A stretch of 25,011 nucleotides of DNA, taken from VAZQ01 sp035263865. Its GTDB lineage: Bacteria > Pseudomonadota > Alphaproteobacteria > Rhizobiales > Xanthobacteraceae. The notes below the pieces were generated by a model. It was not told where the DNA came from. It ran no database searches and was given only the letters and a program-made list of their open reading frames with translations. The stretch is from positions 1-25,011 of the forward strand of contig DATFQX010000115.1 of the NCBI GenBank assembly GCA_035263865.1, written 5' to 3'. This document shows positions 15,814 to 23,816 of the stretch, piece after piece (within the stretch, counting starts at the first letter, position 1; each line of letters starts with the position of its first letter). The position numbers and the translations under genes are program-made.

Positions 15814-16866
15814 TCAGGACGGCAGGATCACGCCCTTGCCGGTGGTCTGGGTGTCGAACAGACGGTAGGCCTCCTCGGCCTGGTCTAGCCGCCAACGGTC
15901 GGTGAAGAGCTTATCAACGGCGACATTGTGGTCCGCGACGAACTCGGCGCAGTCGGCCTGCCCCTGCGTCGAGAAGGTCCATGAGCCGAGAAGCGTGATT
16001 TGCCGGCGCAGGAGGTCGGGGCTCACGTCGAGGGTGACCTGACCACGCTCGCCGACGTAGCAGGCCGCTCCCCAGGTTCGTGCCGCCCGCACCGCGGCTG
16101 CGCGCGCCTCAGCCGCGCCGGAAGTGTCGAGCGTCTTGTGCGCGCCTTCGCCGTGGGTCAGCTCTCGGATTGCCCCGACGGGATCGTTTGAGCGCGCGTC
16201 GATCACTTCGTTCGCGCCAAACTCGCGGGCGAGCGCGCGCCGCTCGGGTGAGATGTCGAGCGCGATGACTCGAGCGCCCATAGTGACGGCAAGCTGCGTT
16301 GCAGAGAGCCCCACCGGCCCTTGGCCAAAGATGGCGATGGTTTCACCGCCCTGCAGATTGAGCCGCTTCAACGCACCATAGGCCGTGCCAGTGCCGCAGG
16401 AGATGGCCGCACCCGTCTCGAACGAAAGCGCGTCGGGCAGGGGCACCAGTGTGTGAACCGGCACTTTCATGTATCTGGCGTGTCCGCCGTTGCCGTTGGC
16501 GCCAAAGACGATGGAGCCTTCGAGGCACATCTGCGCCCAGCCCGAGCGGCAATGCTTGCAGCTGCCGCACCCGGTGTAGTGGTGATTCATCACCCGCTGG
16601 CCGCTGCGAGCCTCCTTGGGAGTCACCCCTGTGCCCACTGCGACCACGATCCCGCAGGGCTCGTGGCCGGCGATCACTGGCTCGGCGCCACGCTTGAATC
16701 CCGAGCTGGGATCCCCTGGCTTAAAGGGAGCACGGTAGACGTGCAGGTCACTGCCGCACATACCCGACGCTTTGATCTCGAGCACCACGTCGCGGGGACC
16801 CGGCGTGGGGTCGGAGAAGTTGCGTAGTTCGAGCTTGCGGTCACCGACGAACACGACGCCTTTCAT
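15814..16866 (-). CDS. Zinc-dependent alcohol dehydrogenase (MDR superfamily)
   Basis: A 350-aa medium-chain dehydrogenase. Catalytic zinc ligands are Cys37 (GMCGSD) and His68-Glu69 (AGHEP), with a third ligand probably Cys157 (AISCGTG). The structural zinc loop is complete: Cys100, Cys103, Cys106 and Cys114 (CGSCKHCRSGWAQMC). The Rossmann motif GQGPVGLS (181-188) with Asp204 (ALDIS) at the end of the second strand indicates NAD preference. Members oxidise alcohols or polyols such as sorbitol or threonine. The substrate is not determined. The ATG at 16866 has GGGAGGA six bases upstream. The dead SDR follows on the same strand. Confidence 0.92.
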   Translation of the reverse strand: MKGVVFVGDRKLELRNFSDPTPGPRDVVLEIKASGMCGSDLHVYRAPFKPGDPSSGFKRGAEPVIAGHEPCGIVVAVGTGVTPKEARSGQRVMNHHYTGCGSCKHCRSGWAQMCLEGSIVFGANGNGGHARYMKVPVHTLVPLPDALSFETGAAISCGTGTAYGALKRLNLQGGETIAIFGQGPVGLSATQLAVTMGARVIALDISPERRALAREFGANEVIDARSNDPVGAIRELTHGEGAHKTLDTSGAAEARAAAVRAARTWGAACYVGERGQVTLDVSPDLLRRQITLLGSWTFSTQGQADCAEFVADHNVAVDKLFTDRWRLDQAEEAYRLFDTQTTGKGVILPS

Positions 16867-17627
16867 GCAGTTCCTCCCGCGTGCGTTCTGGCTCGGCGCG
16901 CGCCATAAGGCGCCTCGCTTGTCTTCACCATCACGGTCAACTCGTGGTGTGAAGATTCGCTCGAGTGGCCAAATCGTCTGTTGTCATCGCCGCCCCTGTC
17001 GTCGCTCGTCCGCGGCGCTGCACTCACGGGGGGATTGGAGGCATCACCACTAAAAACTCGAATTCTCTCCGCGCACCAGGAGCTTACCTCGAACAGCCGC
17101 CCTCGCCATCGGATCGAAATCGCGTGGTCCGGTGGGGCTATCCGAGCCAGATCAAAACTCCGATTTAGTGCTTGACTACTGTGTGCGCATCTTTCCCACA
17201 TACGCACATCTTCGCTCGTTCGGGGCGTGTTCTCGAGCCATACCTGAATGCGGAGCGAGGAGTGGCGTCCCGCGGCGGCGGCTTGGAACCGTCGTCTCGG
17301 GAGGCACGGGAACCCGTCCGCCAGGCACTATGACCTGGCTGCGAGGAGCTCGCTGAACGGATCCGGAGCAAATGCCGGAGAAGGAAGCGCGGGACCGGAG
17401 CCCAAAATCGCCACGGTGGAGCGCCGAGAGGCGGGCGTCCCGCGTCATGGGACGCAAGGCGCCTCGCTAGGTGCCTGGCCTGCCGTGTTATGTGCAGGCC
17501 CAACGGATGCCTCGCAAGCATCCGTACGTCTCTCGGCGCTCCGCCACCCCTCAATTCGGGTGCGCGAAGCAAAGAAAGCAAAACCCGGGCGCAAAAACGC
17601 GCCGCGGGAACGAAGGAGTGTTGTTTG
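16867..17627. other. 761-base gene-poor region with several hairpins
   Basis: No frame on either strand shows a recognisable protein. Open frames exist on both strands but are Arg/Pro/Ser-rich and look like shadows of high GC. Visible structure includes GCGTCCC-GCGTCAT-GGGACGC (17435-17455) and TGTGCG/CGCACA arms around 17180-17206. A long stretch directly precedes a strong ribosome binding site (AAGGAG at 17613-17618). It could be an untranslated leader, a noncoding RNA, or remains of older genes. Nothing here lets one choose. Confidence 0.4.
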
Positions 17628-18115
17628 ATGAGTGCCATGTCGAAACGAACACGTGCCGAAAGGGAACTGGCGGAGCAACTGCGCCCCTCCTGCGCGCAGC
17701 CCATGGACGGCTGCGCTTGTGGCGAAGGTGCAGCGATACGAACTGTCAGCGCGAGCGCAGCTGCTGCGGGGATGCCGATCGATGCGGCGCGCGCATCGCG
17801 CCACAGAGCTGGCAATGGCTGCGGCACGTGCTACGAGGCATCCTCGAAGGACAGCCGCACGAGGTGGCGGTCAAGGCCGCCAACCTGGCACGCCTCCCCT
17901 ATCGCGAGCGAAGAATCTTGCGCTGGCCGGGCGTCCCGTGCTGGGACCCTGTCGAATACGTCCAGCTTCACAACCGCAGTTGGCGGCACATCGATCAAGT
18001 GCCGCTGCCGCCGCCGCTCGATCCGCAGTTCGAACGGTTGGTCGCCTCGCCGTGGGTGCGGGACGCGCGTGCCGCGGATGTCAGGACCGACGTGCGCGGC
18101 GATGCGAAGGTTTAG
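17628..18115 (+). pseudogene. Probable degraded hypothetical gene, coding signal spread over three frames
   Basis: ATG 17628 follows AAGGAG by nine bases and encodes MSAMSKRTRAERELAEQLR, a credible N-terminus, after which this frame turns into Cys/Ser/Arg-rich low-quality sequence. Another frame has LVAKVQRYELSARAQLLR at about 17720-17780. The third frame then reads QSWQWLRHVLRGILEGQPHE, VAVKAANLARLPYRERRIL and on to a stop at 18115. Joining them needs two indels and gives a basic protein of about 155-160 aa. No family is recognised. The evidence is the look of the segments plus the ribosome binding site, so confidence is low. Confidence 0.35.
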
Positions 18116-18177
18116 CCGCCGGAATGTGCGGCGGTGCGTTGTGTAGGGCTGTTTGACAAGTGAATAAGGGCGACGAA

Positions 18178-18198
18178 CGCGGCTCGCTGCGAGCCGCG
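18178..18198. other. Perfect 9-bp hairpin
   Basis: CGCGGCTCG (18178-18186), CTG loop, CGAGCCGCG (18190-18198). A very stable GC hairpin lies 60 bases after the degraded gene. No T-run follows on either strand, so it is not a standard intrinsic terminator. The surrounding 18116-18425 region otherwise holds no gene, only this hairpin and the terminator at 18341-18360. Confidence 0.6.
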
Positions 18199-18328
18199 AA
18201 CGGCGCATGTTGCCCCCCATGTTGCGAGACGCGGCATTCGGCGCGCGGCTGCTCAGCATGAGGCGGGGGCGATCCCGGCCGTGGTCCATGACCTAAATGG
18301 CTCGATCGCCCGCTACGGCTTCGTTCTC

Positions 18329-18360
18329 ACAGAAAAGAAACGCCCCGCCGAAGCGGGGCG
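18329..18360 (-). terminator. Intrinsic terminator for the small proline-rich gene
   Basis: Stem CGCCCCGC (18341-18348), CGAA loop, GCGGGGCG (18353-18360). Read on the minus strand, the stem is followed by TTTCTTTTCTG, a U-rich tract. It lies about 65 bases beyond the stop of the minus-strand gene that ends at 18426, so it fits as its rho-independent terminator. Confidence 0.8.
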
Positions 18361-18425
18361 AAAGTCGTGGAAATGGGATGCGTATCCAGAGACGCTCAAA
18401 ACTGAGCGTTCAAGAACGCAGGCCG

Positions 18426-18611
18426 TTAGCCCTTGGTCACGACGGGCTGCGGATATTTCCCAATCGGAGCCTTGCCAACCGGATACTTGCCAATCGGAGC
18501 CTTGCCAACCGGAGGCGCCGGAGGCGGCGGCTCCTTGCGCGGCAGATCGGCGGCGGCGGCAGCGCCCAGCATCGCCAAGGATGCGGCCAGTGCAGTTACA
18601 ATCTTCAGCAT
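18426..18611 (-). CDS. Tiny exported proline/lysine-rich repeat protein
   Basis: A 61-aa protein too small and simple to match a named family. It begins with a clear signal peptide (MLKIVTALAASLAMLGAAAAA, cleavage before DLPRKE). The mature part of about 40 residues is PPPPAPP followed by a duplicated ten-residue unit VGKAPIGKYP. It ends PQPVVTKG. It is therefore predicted to be a basic, extended periplasmic or cell-envelope peptide. The ATG at 18611 has AGGGGGC a few bases upstream. A terminator follows. Similar short signal-peptide proteins are common and uncharacterised in Bradyrhizobium-like bacteria. Confidence 0.75.
   Translation of the reverse strand: MLKIVTALAASLAMLGAAAAADLPRKEPPPPAPPVGKAPIGKYPVGKAPIGKYPQPVVTKG
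18460..18513. repeat. Tandem 30-bp repeat inside the small proline-rich gene
   Basis: A 24-base block is identical at 18460-18483 and 18490-18513, giving a 30-base period, equal to ten codons. It encodes the repeated KAPIGKYP/VGKAPIGKYP unit. Near-perfect identity at the DNA level suggests recent duplication, and the number of units may vary between strains. Confidence 0.85.
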
Positions 18612-18966
18612 GTTTAGCCCCCTGAACTTTGCGCCGTTTTCTCGAAGCGGAGTCCCCCGCTCCAAAATCAAAATGCCTGAGCAGAGCGAGTCACACAATC
18701 GAAAAGGGGCTTTTCTAAAGCACCGCGTCCGTTTTCCGGCATGTGTTGCACAAACACCACGCCGCATTCGCGCACTTCGATTCAAAGTCGCTTTATCCAG
18801 CAATATGAGCCGCGTTGTTTTGCGGGGAGCCGCCATTCTCAGCGACGTCTACGCGCACGAGCAACGCGCGTGCTTGGGACCTGCGGCCCCACGGCGGCAC
18901 TGGAATGCCTGCTTGCGCCGAGGCCATCGCAGGCCTGCGCTCCTGCGCGCTGCAGGTCTCATCATC
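18612..18966. other. 355-base region without a supported gene
   Basis: This is upstream of the small proline-rich gene on the minus strand and presumably contains its promoter. No -35/-10 pair can be picked with confidence. Its base composition is less GC-rich around 18660-18800 than its surroundings. Open frames on both strands are interrupted or lack coding character. Confidence 0.4.
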
Positions 18967-19042
18967 CGTTCGTCCCCGCGAAAGCGGGGACCCAGGGCAA
19001 CAGCCTTCGGCATCTGGATTCCGGCTTGCGCGGGAATGAACG
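18967..19042. repeat. REP/MITE-like palindromic element
   Basis: The outer arms CGTTCGTCCCCGCG (18967-18980) and CGCGGGAATGAACG (19029-19042) are inverted with 12 of 14 positions matching. Inside is GTCCCCGC-GAAA-GCGGGGAC (18972-18991). CCCAG and CTGG flank the centre. This matches the widespread 'GTCCCCGCGAAAGCGGGGA ... CTGGATTCC' intergenic repeats of Bradyrhizobium-like genomes. It is a small non-coding element with no transposase. Confidence 0.78.
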
Positions 19043-19068
19043 CAGAAGGGCCGCGCGGCGAAAAGAAG

Positions 19069-19098
19069 CCCCGGCCGTGGGTGATCTGACGGCCGGGG
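19069..19098 (-). terminator. Strong hairpin, probable terminator of the small membrane-protein gene
   Basis: Ten-base perfect stem CCCCGGCCGT (19069-19078) / ACGGCCGGGG (19089-19098) with a ten-base loop. On the minus strand it is followed by CTTCTTTTCG; on the plus strand by TTCTCTAT. The minus-strand reading fits better. It is about 175 bases past the stop of the gene at 19274-19528. Confidence 0.6.
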
Positions 19099-19273
19099 TT
19101 CTCTATCGCAGGAGCAGTTGTCGCGGCCTGAGGGTGAACCGCGACTCGCAAACGCTAATGTGCGAATGCCCCACCCGCAACTATCGCCGGCTTAAATTTT
19201 GCCGCCGTGACATTTCTGCAGCGACGATCCGCATCTGCAGCGCAAGGACGCCGTGGGCCGATCGGGCCGCATC

Positions 19274-19528
19274 TCACTGCGAGCGGCGGTGCGTGCGCGC
19301 GGAACGATTCGAGCGACGCGCCGGGGCTGCGGCTTGCGGCGGCGGCGGCGAAGACTGCACGGCCGGCTCGGGAGTGGCGGGTTCCGCTTTCGGCGCGACG
19401 GTCGGCAGCGACGCACTGCTCGCAGAAAGGGCGCCTGTAGGCCGCGGCGGGCCGAGATAGGCACTCAGCGCAATGAGGCCTGCCGTCAATACGGCGCCGA
19501 CGAACAAAAAGTACTTCAGGATCAGCAT
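19274..19528 (-). CDS. Small single-pass membrane protein with Ala/Pro-rich tail
   Basis: An 84-aa protein. Residues 1-25 (MLILKYFLFVGAVLTAGLIA plus LSAYL) form a single membrane helix. It is followed by a low-complexity Ala/Pro/Ser region (about 27-70) and a basic end RRSNRSARTHRRSQ. The N-terminal MLILKYFLFVG pattern recurs in small uncharacterised membrane proteins of Bradyrhizobium-like bacteria. The ATG at 19528 has no obvious Shine-Dalgarno, so the start is supported mainly by the helix. A neighbouring frame ending RCRCGSSLQKCHG was considered and rejected. Function is unknown. Confidence 0.6.
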   Translation of the reverse strand: MLILKYFLFVGAVLTAGLIALSAYLGPPRPTGALSASSASLPTVAPKAEPATPEPAVQSSPPPPQAAAPARRSNRSARTHRRSQ

Positions 19529-19877
19529 CGTTCGGCCAAAAGCTTCAAGTCCCGGCGAGGTCGGCGTTTAGTACCGCGCGGGCACCTCAGCTTCAATCGC
19601 GGACCCGTGTGGCGATACCAGGGCCGTGGTCCAGGTTTGGACGTGCGCAAGGCGCGGAAAATGAAAACCCGCGCGGGACTTCTCCCGGCGGGCCCGTGTC
19701 GTCCGCAACCTCACCCCCGCCGGTACATCCGCGGTCGGCAGCTCGGTCGCGAGCGACAACCCTCATATAGGCGATCATCATGACTATTCAATGACCACTC
19801 CCAGGCTGCCGTTCCTGATGTTTTCAGGCAGCAAGGCCGCTTGCCCCCATTGGCGGCCTCGGCTAGGCCCCTGCGCC
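19529..19877. other. 349-base intergenic region before rimO
   Basis: This is a divergent spacer between the small membrane-protein gene and rimO, so it should hold promoters for both. A minus-strand frame (19568-19759, TTG start) ends with a fairly protein-like stretch VQTWTTALVSPHGSAIEAEV, and an overlapping frame begins MMIAYMRVVARDR. Neither has a ribosome binding site or a recognised family, so they are not called as genes. The stretch could be a small decayed gene. Confidence 0.35.
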
Positions 19878-21254
19878 ATGGAAACTCCGCATCCCACACC
19901 CGCCATGGAGCGTGCGCCGAAGGTGAGCTTCGTCTCCCTCGGCTGCCCGAAGGCGCTGGTCGACAGCGAGCGCATCGTCACGCGCCTGCGCGCCGAGGGG
20001 TATGAACTTTCCCGGTCGCACGCGGGCGCTGATCTCGCGGTCGTCAATACGTGCGGCTTCCTCGACAGCGCGCAGGCGGAATCGCTCGCCGCAATCGGCA
20101 AGGCGCTCGCCGAGAACGGCAAGGTCATCGTGACCGGCTGCATGGGCGCCGAGCCCGAGAAGATTACCTCGCGCTACCCGCAGGTGCTCGCCGTGACCGG
20201 CCCGCAGCAATACGAGAGCGTGGTCGAGGCCGTGCATCGCGTGCTGCCGCCGCGCCACGACCCGTTACTCGACTTGCTGCCGCCCCAAGGCATCAAGCTC
20301 ACACCGCGGCATTACGCGTATCTGAAGATTTCGGAGGGCTGCAACAATCGTTGCAGCTTCTGCATCATCCCGAAGCTGCGCGGGGAGCTTCGCTCACGTC
20401 CCGCCGCCGACGTGCTGCGCGAAGCCGAGCGACTCGTCGCCGCAGGCGTGAAAGAGATTCTGGTCATCTCGCAAGATACCTCCGCTTACGGAAGCGATCT
20501 CAAATATGCGGCGAGCGCGTGGAAGGGCCGCGACGTGCGGGCGAGATTTCTCGATCTCGCTCGCGAGCTTGGGGAGCTCGGCGCTTGGGTGCGCTTGCAC
20601 TACGTTTATCCCTACCCGCATGTGGACGACGTCATCCCATTGATGGCGGACGGCAAAGTGCTGCCCTATCTCGACGTTCCGTTCCAGCACGCCGCACCCG
20701 CCGTGCTGCGCCGCATGCGCAGGCCGGCGGCCCAGGAAAAGACATTGCAGCGCATCGCACGCTGGCGCGACATGTGTCCCGATCTCACCATCCGCTCGAC
20801 CTTCATCGTCGGCTTTCCCGGCGAGAGCGAAGCGGACTTCCGGCTCCTGCTGGATTGGCTCGAGGAGGCCGAGCTCGATCGCGTCGGCTGCTTCCGCTAC
20901 GAGGCCGTCGCTGGCGCGCGTGCGAATGAGCTGACGCCCGCGGTGCCTGAGGCGATGAAAGAGGAGCGCTGGCATCGCTTGATGCGTTGCCAGCAGGCGA
21001 TCTCGGCGCGCCGCCTCAAGCGCAAAATCGGCAGCCGCCAAGCTGTGATCGTCGACGAAGTCGCAGCCGCAAGCAGGTCGCACGCAGGCTCCGGCATGGG
21101 AGCGGCGAAGGGACGCACGCGCGGAGATGCGCCGGACATTGATGGGACCGTGCACGTGACAAGCCGCCGTCCGCTGCGCTTAGGCGAGATTGTAACGGTG
21201 CGGATCGAGCGCGCAGACGAATACGATCTGCACGGCACGGTCGTCGGATTTTGA
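19878..21254 (+). CDS. rimO: Ribosomal protein S12 methylthiotransferase RimO
   Basis: A 458-aa radical-SAM methylthiotransferase that adds a methylthio group to Asp of ribosomal protein S12. The N-terminal UPF0004 domain has three cysteines for the auxiliary 4Fe-4S cluster: Cys23 (SLGCPKALVDSER), Cys59 (NTCGFL) and Cys88 (TGCMGAEP). The radical-SAM CxxxCxxC is at 155-162 (CNNRCSFC). RimO-specific stretches include VSLGCPKALVDSER, ISQDTSAYG and PYPHVDDVIPLM. The TRAM domain follows at the C-terminus, ending EYDLHGTVVGF. About 15 extra residues (ASRSHAGSGMGAAKG) sit between the radical-SAM core and the end of the TRAM. The ATG at 19878 is the likeliest start, with ATG 19905 possible. The gene is convergent with bioA and is probably monocistronic. 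Confidence 0.95.
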   Translation: METPHPTPAMERAPKVSFVSLGCPKALVDSERIVTRLRAEGYELSRSHAGADLAVVNTCGFLDSAQAESLAAIGKALAENGKVIVTGCMGAEPEKITSRYPQVLAVTGPQQYESVVEAVHRVLPPRHDPLLDLLPPQGIKLTPRHYAYLKISEGCNNRCSFCIIPKLRGELRSRPAADVLREAERLVAAGVKEILVISQDTSAYGSDLKYAASAWKGRDVRARFLDLARELGELGAWVRLHYVYPYPHVDDVIPLMADGKVLPYLDVPFQHAAPAVLRRMRRPAAQEKTLQRIARWRDMCPDLTIRSTFIVGFPGESEADFRLLLDWLEEAELDRVGCFRYEAVAGARANELTPAVPEAMKEERWHRLMRCQQAISARRLKRKIGSRQAVIVDEVAAASRSHAGSGMGAAKGRTRGDAPDIDGTVHVTSRRPLRLGEIVTVRIERADEYDLHGTVVGF

Positions 21255-21297
21255 GGCCCTTATCGCAAGGCCCCTCGCGTCGTTGAATCTTCAGGGC

Positions 21298-22587
21298 CTA
21301 TCTCGCACTCACTATTTTAGTGACCGCTTCCGTCAACCTCGCAAGCTCCTGCGCGGTGATCGTGAAGGCAGGTGTGAGATAGATGACGGAGCCGAACGGA
21401 CGGACGAAAACTCCCTCTTCCACAAAACGCGCGCGCAAGGCTTCGAGATCGTCGATCTGCTCGAGCTCAACCACGCCAATCGCGCCCCTCACCCGCACGT
21501 CCTTCACGTCGGGCCGCCCGCGACAGGGCGCAAGTCCATGCTCGAGCGCACTCGCAATATCGGCGATTTGCCGCAGGCGCGGCTCGCGCTCGAACAAATC
21601 GAGCGAGGCATTGGCTGCGGCACAGGCAAGCGCGTTGGCCATGAATGTCGGCCCGTGCAACAGCGCGTCACCGGGATCATCCGACCAGAACGCATCAAAG
21701 ATCCTCTGCCGCGCGATCGTGACAGCGAGCGGCAATGTGCCCCCGGTCAATGCTTTCGAAAGCGTCACGATGTCGGGAATGACGCCGGCTGTCTCGCAGG
21801 CGAACAGGCTGCCGGTGCGACCGAAGCCGGTAAAAATTTCATCGAAGATGAGGATCAGCTGGTAGCGGTCCGCCGCATTGCGCAAGCGCTGCAATATCGA
21901 GGCGGCGTGGAAGCGCATGCCCCCGGCGCCTTGCACCAAGGGCTCGACAATAATCCCCGCGAGTTCCGGGGCATGACGCTCGAGATAATGCGCAAAGCGG
22001 CCGGCGCTTTCGTCGTTCTCCGGCAGATCGACGATCTGATGTTCGGGCAGCACCCCCTTAAACCGCGCGTGCATGCCGCTCTCGGGATCGCAGATCGCCA
22101 TCGCGCCGGTCGTGTCGCCGTGGTAGCCGCCTTTGAAGGCGAGGAATGTCTTTCGCGTGCGCACGCCCTGGTTCAACCAGAACTGCACCGCCATCTTCAT
22201 GGCGATCTCGACCGCGACCGATCCTGACTCCGAAAAGAACACGCGGGTCAGATCACCTGGCAGAAGACCCGCAAGCCGGCGCGCGAGCGTGAGCGCCTGT
22301 TCGTGGGCGAGCCCGCCGAACATCACGTGCGGCATTAGCGCGAGCTGGCGCTCGACCGCCTCCCGGATATGCGGGTGGTTATAGCCGTGACAGGCGGTCC
22401 ACCACGATGCGACCCCGTCGACGAGCTCGCGTCCATCGGAGAGCACGATGCGACAGCCGTGCGTGCGAGCCACCGGTAGCGGCGCTCGCGCCGCCTTCAT
22501 CTGCGCGTATGGCAGCCACACATGGGGAAGCCCAGCCTCGTACCATGCGGGCCGCGCGGTTCCCTGATCTTCATTTTTTCGCGACAT
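21298..22587 (-). CDS. bioA: Adenosylmethionine-8-amino-7-oxononanoate aminotransferase BioA
   Basis: A 429-aa class III PLP aminotransferase that converts 8-amino-7-oxononanoate to 7,8-diaminononanoate with S-adenosylmethionine as amino donor. Diagnostic BioA motif SWWTACHGYNHP is at 61-72, with HVMFGGLAHE after it. The PLP-phosphate region is FFSESGSVAVEIAMK. The conserved Asp249 lies in IFDEIFTGFGRTG and the Schiff-base lysine is Lys278 (TLSKALTGG). GPTFMANALACAAA is also typical. Length is normal. The ATG at 22587 has no strong Shine-Dalgarno. It is divergent from bioF with only 53 bases between the start codons, so the promoters must overlap or share a control element. The E. coli bio locus is also divergent, with bioA opposed to bioBFCD. 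Confidence 0.96.
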   Translation of the reverse strand: MSRKNEDQGTARPAWYEAGLPHVWLPYAQMKAARAPLPVARTHGCRIVLSDGRELVDGVASWWTACHGYNHPHIREAVERQLALMPHVMFGGLAHEQALTLARRLAGLLPGDLTRVFFSESGSVAVEIAMKMAVQFWLNQGVRTRKTFLAFKGGYHGDTTGAMAICDPESGMHARFKGVLPEHQIVDLPENDESAGRFAHYLERHAPELAGIIVEPLVQGAGGMRFHAASILQRLRNAADRYQLILIFDEIFTGFGRTGSLFACETAGVIPDIVTLSKALTGGTLPLAVTIARQRIFDAFWSDDPGDALLHGPTFMANALACAAANASLDLFEREPRLRQIADIASALEHGLAPCRGRPDVKDVRVRGAIGVVELEQIDDLEALRARFVEEGVFVRPFGSVIYLTPAFTITAQELARLTEAVTKIVSAR

Positions 22588-22620
22588 TGGGCGTTTTCAG
22601 TGCAAAGCTTAGATGGAACA

Positions 22621-22632
22621 TGCCTCGAGGCA
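22621..22632. promoter_or_regulatory. Perfect 12-bp palindrome at the bioF ribosome binding site
   Basis: TGCCTCGAGGCA at 22621-22632 is a perfect palindrome in the 53-base bioA-bioF gap. Its right half contains CGAGG (22626-22630), the best Shine-Dalgarno for the bioF ATG at 22641. It could be an operator or an RNA hairpin hiding the ribosome binding site. It does not resemble the known BioR or BirA boxes. A chance palindrome remains possible. Confidence 0.35.
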
Positions 22633-22640
22633 ACGCGAGA

Positions 22641-23816
22641 ATGCGTTCACTTGATGAATTTGCGACGGCCAAGCTCGACGAGCTCGAGCGCAGCAGTCTA
22701 CGCCGCGCGCTCGTCGACACGACCCGGATGCCCGGAATCTGGGTGCTGCGGGAGGGCCACCGACTGCTGTCGTTTTGCTGCAACGATTACCTCAACCTGA
22801 CGCATCACCCGGCCGTCAAGGAGGCAGCCATCGAGGCGGTGCGCCGCTACGGCGTCGGCGCCGGCGCCTCGCGCTTCGTGAGCGGAAATCATCCGTTGCT
22901 CAGCGAACTGGAGGCGCGCTTGGCGCGGCTCAAGGAGACGGAGGCGGCCTGCGTGTTCGGCTCCGGCTACCTCGCCAATTTCGGTATCATCCCCGCGCTG
23001 ATCGGCCCTGGCGATCTCGTTCTCATCGACGAACTGGCCCACGCATGCCTGTGGGCCGGCGCACGTCTCGCACGCGCGGCGGTCGTGCCGTTTCGGCATG
23101 CCGACGCCCGCCATGTTGACGCGCTTCTCACCGAGCTGCGGCAGCGGCATCCGCGCGCTTTGATCGCGACCGACGGCGTTTTTTCGATGGACGGACATAT
23201 CGCGCCTTTGCGCGCTCTCGGCGCCTTGGCTCAGCGCCACGACGCCTGGCTGATGTCCGACGATGCCCACGGGCTAGGCGTGGTCGGTGGCGGTCGCGGT
23301 TCGAATTTCGTCGAGCCGACAAAGGTGCCGCTGCAGATGGGCACGCTCTCCAAGGCGCTCGGCGCCTACGGCGGCTATCTCTGCGCCTCCGCCGCGGTGG
23401 TGGAGCTCATCCGCAACCGGGCGCGCACCGTGATCTATTCGACCGGACTTCCGCCGGCGATGGCCGCAGCCGCTATCGCCGCCCTCGAGATCATCGAAAG
23501 CGACGCCGACTATGCCGCTCTTCCCCTGGCAAAGGCTAAGGCATTTGCCCGCATTGCCGGGCTGCCGGAGCCGGCGAGCCCGATCGTGCCTGTCCTGGTG
23601 GGCGAGCCCGAGGCGGCGCTGAAATCCTCAAGGCTGCTGCAAGAGGAGGGATTCCTGGTCGTCGCGATCAGGCCTCCCACCGTGCCGATGGGGACGGCTC
23701 GCTTGCGGTTGACATTCACCGCGCAGCATCCGGATCGCGAGGTGGAACGCTTGGCTGAGCTCGTGCGCAAGCGAATCCTTGCGCTCGCTTCGGCTATCAC
23801 AACCGAAGCGCAATGA
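22641..23816 (+). CDS. bioF: 8-amino-7-oxononanoate synthase BioF
   Basis: A 391-aa alpha-oxoamine synthase. It condenses pimeloyl thioester with alanine to 8-amino-7-oxononanoate, the first committed step of biotin ring assembly. Motifs are FCCNDYLNLTHHPAV (46-60), GAGASRFVSGNHPLLSELE, DDAHGLGVVG (207-216) with the PLP-binding Asp and His, and Lys238 in GTLSKALGAYGGY. An upstream ATG at 22620 and a much longer open frame are available. ATG 22641 (MRSLDEFATAKLDEL) is preferred because CGAGG lies ten bases before it and family members begin similarly. The stop overlaps the bioD start by ATGA. Confidence 0.95.
   Translation: MRSLDEFATAKLDELERSSLRRALVDTTRMPGIWVLREGHRLLSFCCNDYLNLTHHPAVKEAAIEAVRRYGVGAGASRFVSGNHPLLSELEARLARLKETEAACVFGSGYLANFGIIPALIGPGDLVLIDELAHACLWAGARLARAAVVPFRHADARHVDALLTELRQRHPRALIATDGVFSMDGHIAPLRALGALAQRHDAWLMSDDAHGLGVVGGGRGSNFVEPTKVPLQMGTLSKALGAYGGYLCASAAVVELIRNRARTVIYSTGLPPAMAAAAIAALEIIESDADYAALPLAKAKAFARIAGLPEPASPIVPVLVGEPEAALKSSRLLQEEGFLVVAIRPPTVPMGTARLRLTFTAQHPDREVERLAELVRKRILALASAITTEAQ

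Noticed and set aside
17831..18289. Minus-strand 152-codon frame antisense to the degraded gene
   Set aside because: It is Arg-rich shadow sequence without motifs or a start signal.
19192..19464. Minus-strand frame ending RCRCGSSLQKCHGGKI, similar to a SEC-C zinc motif
   Set aside because: The spacing between the cysteine pairs is shorter than the SEC-C consensus, the rest of the frame is Arg/Pro-rich without coding character, and it overlaps a better candidate gene.
19568..19783. Two overlapping minus-strand small frames before rimO
   Set aside because: There is no ribosome binding site and no recognised family; the protein-like end may be chance at this GC content.
22407..22640. Upstream extension of bioF, overlapping bioA
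   Set aside because: It would run antisense through the bioA start, and BioF homologs begin at the MRSLDEF-type residue.
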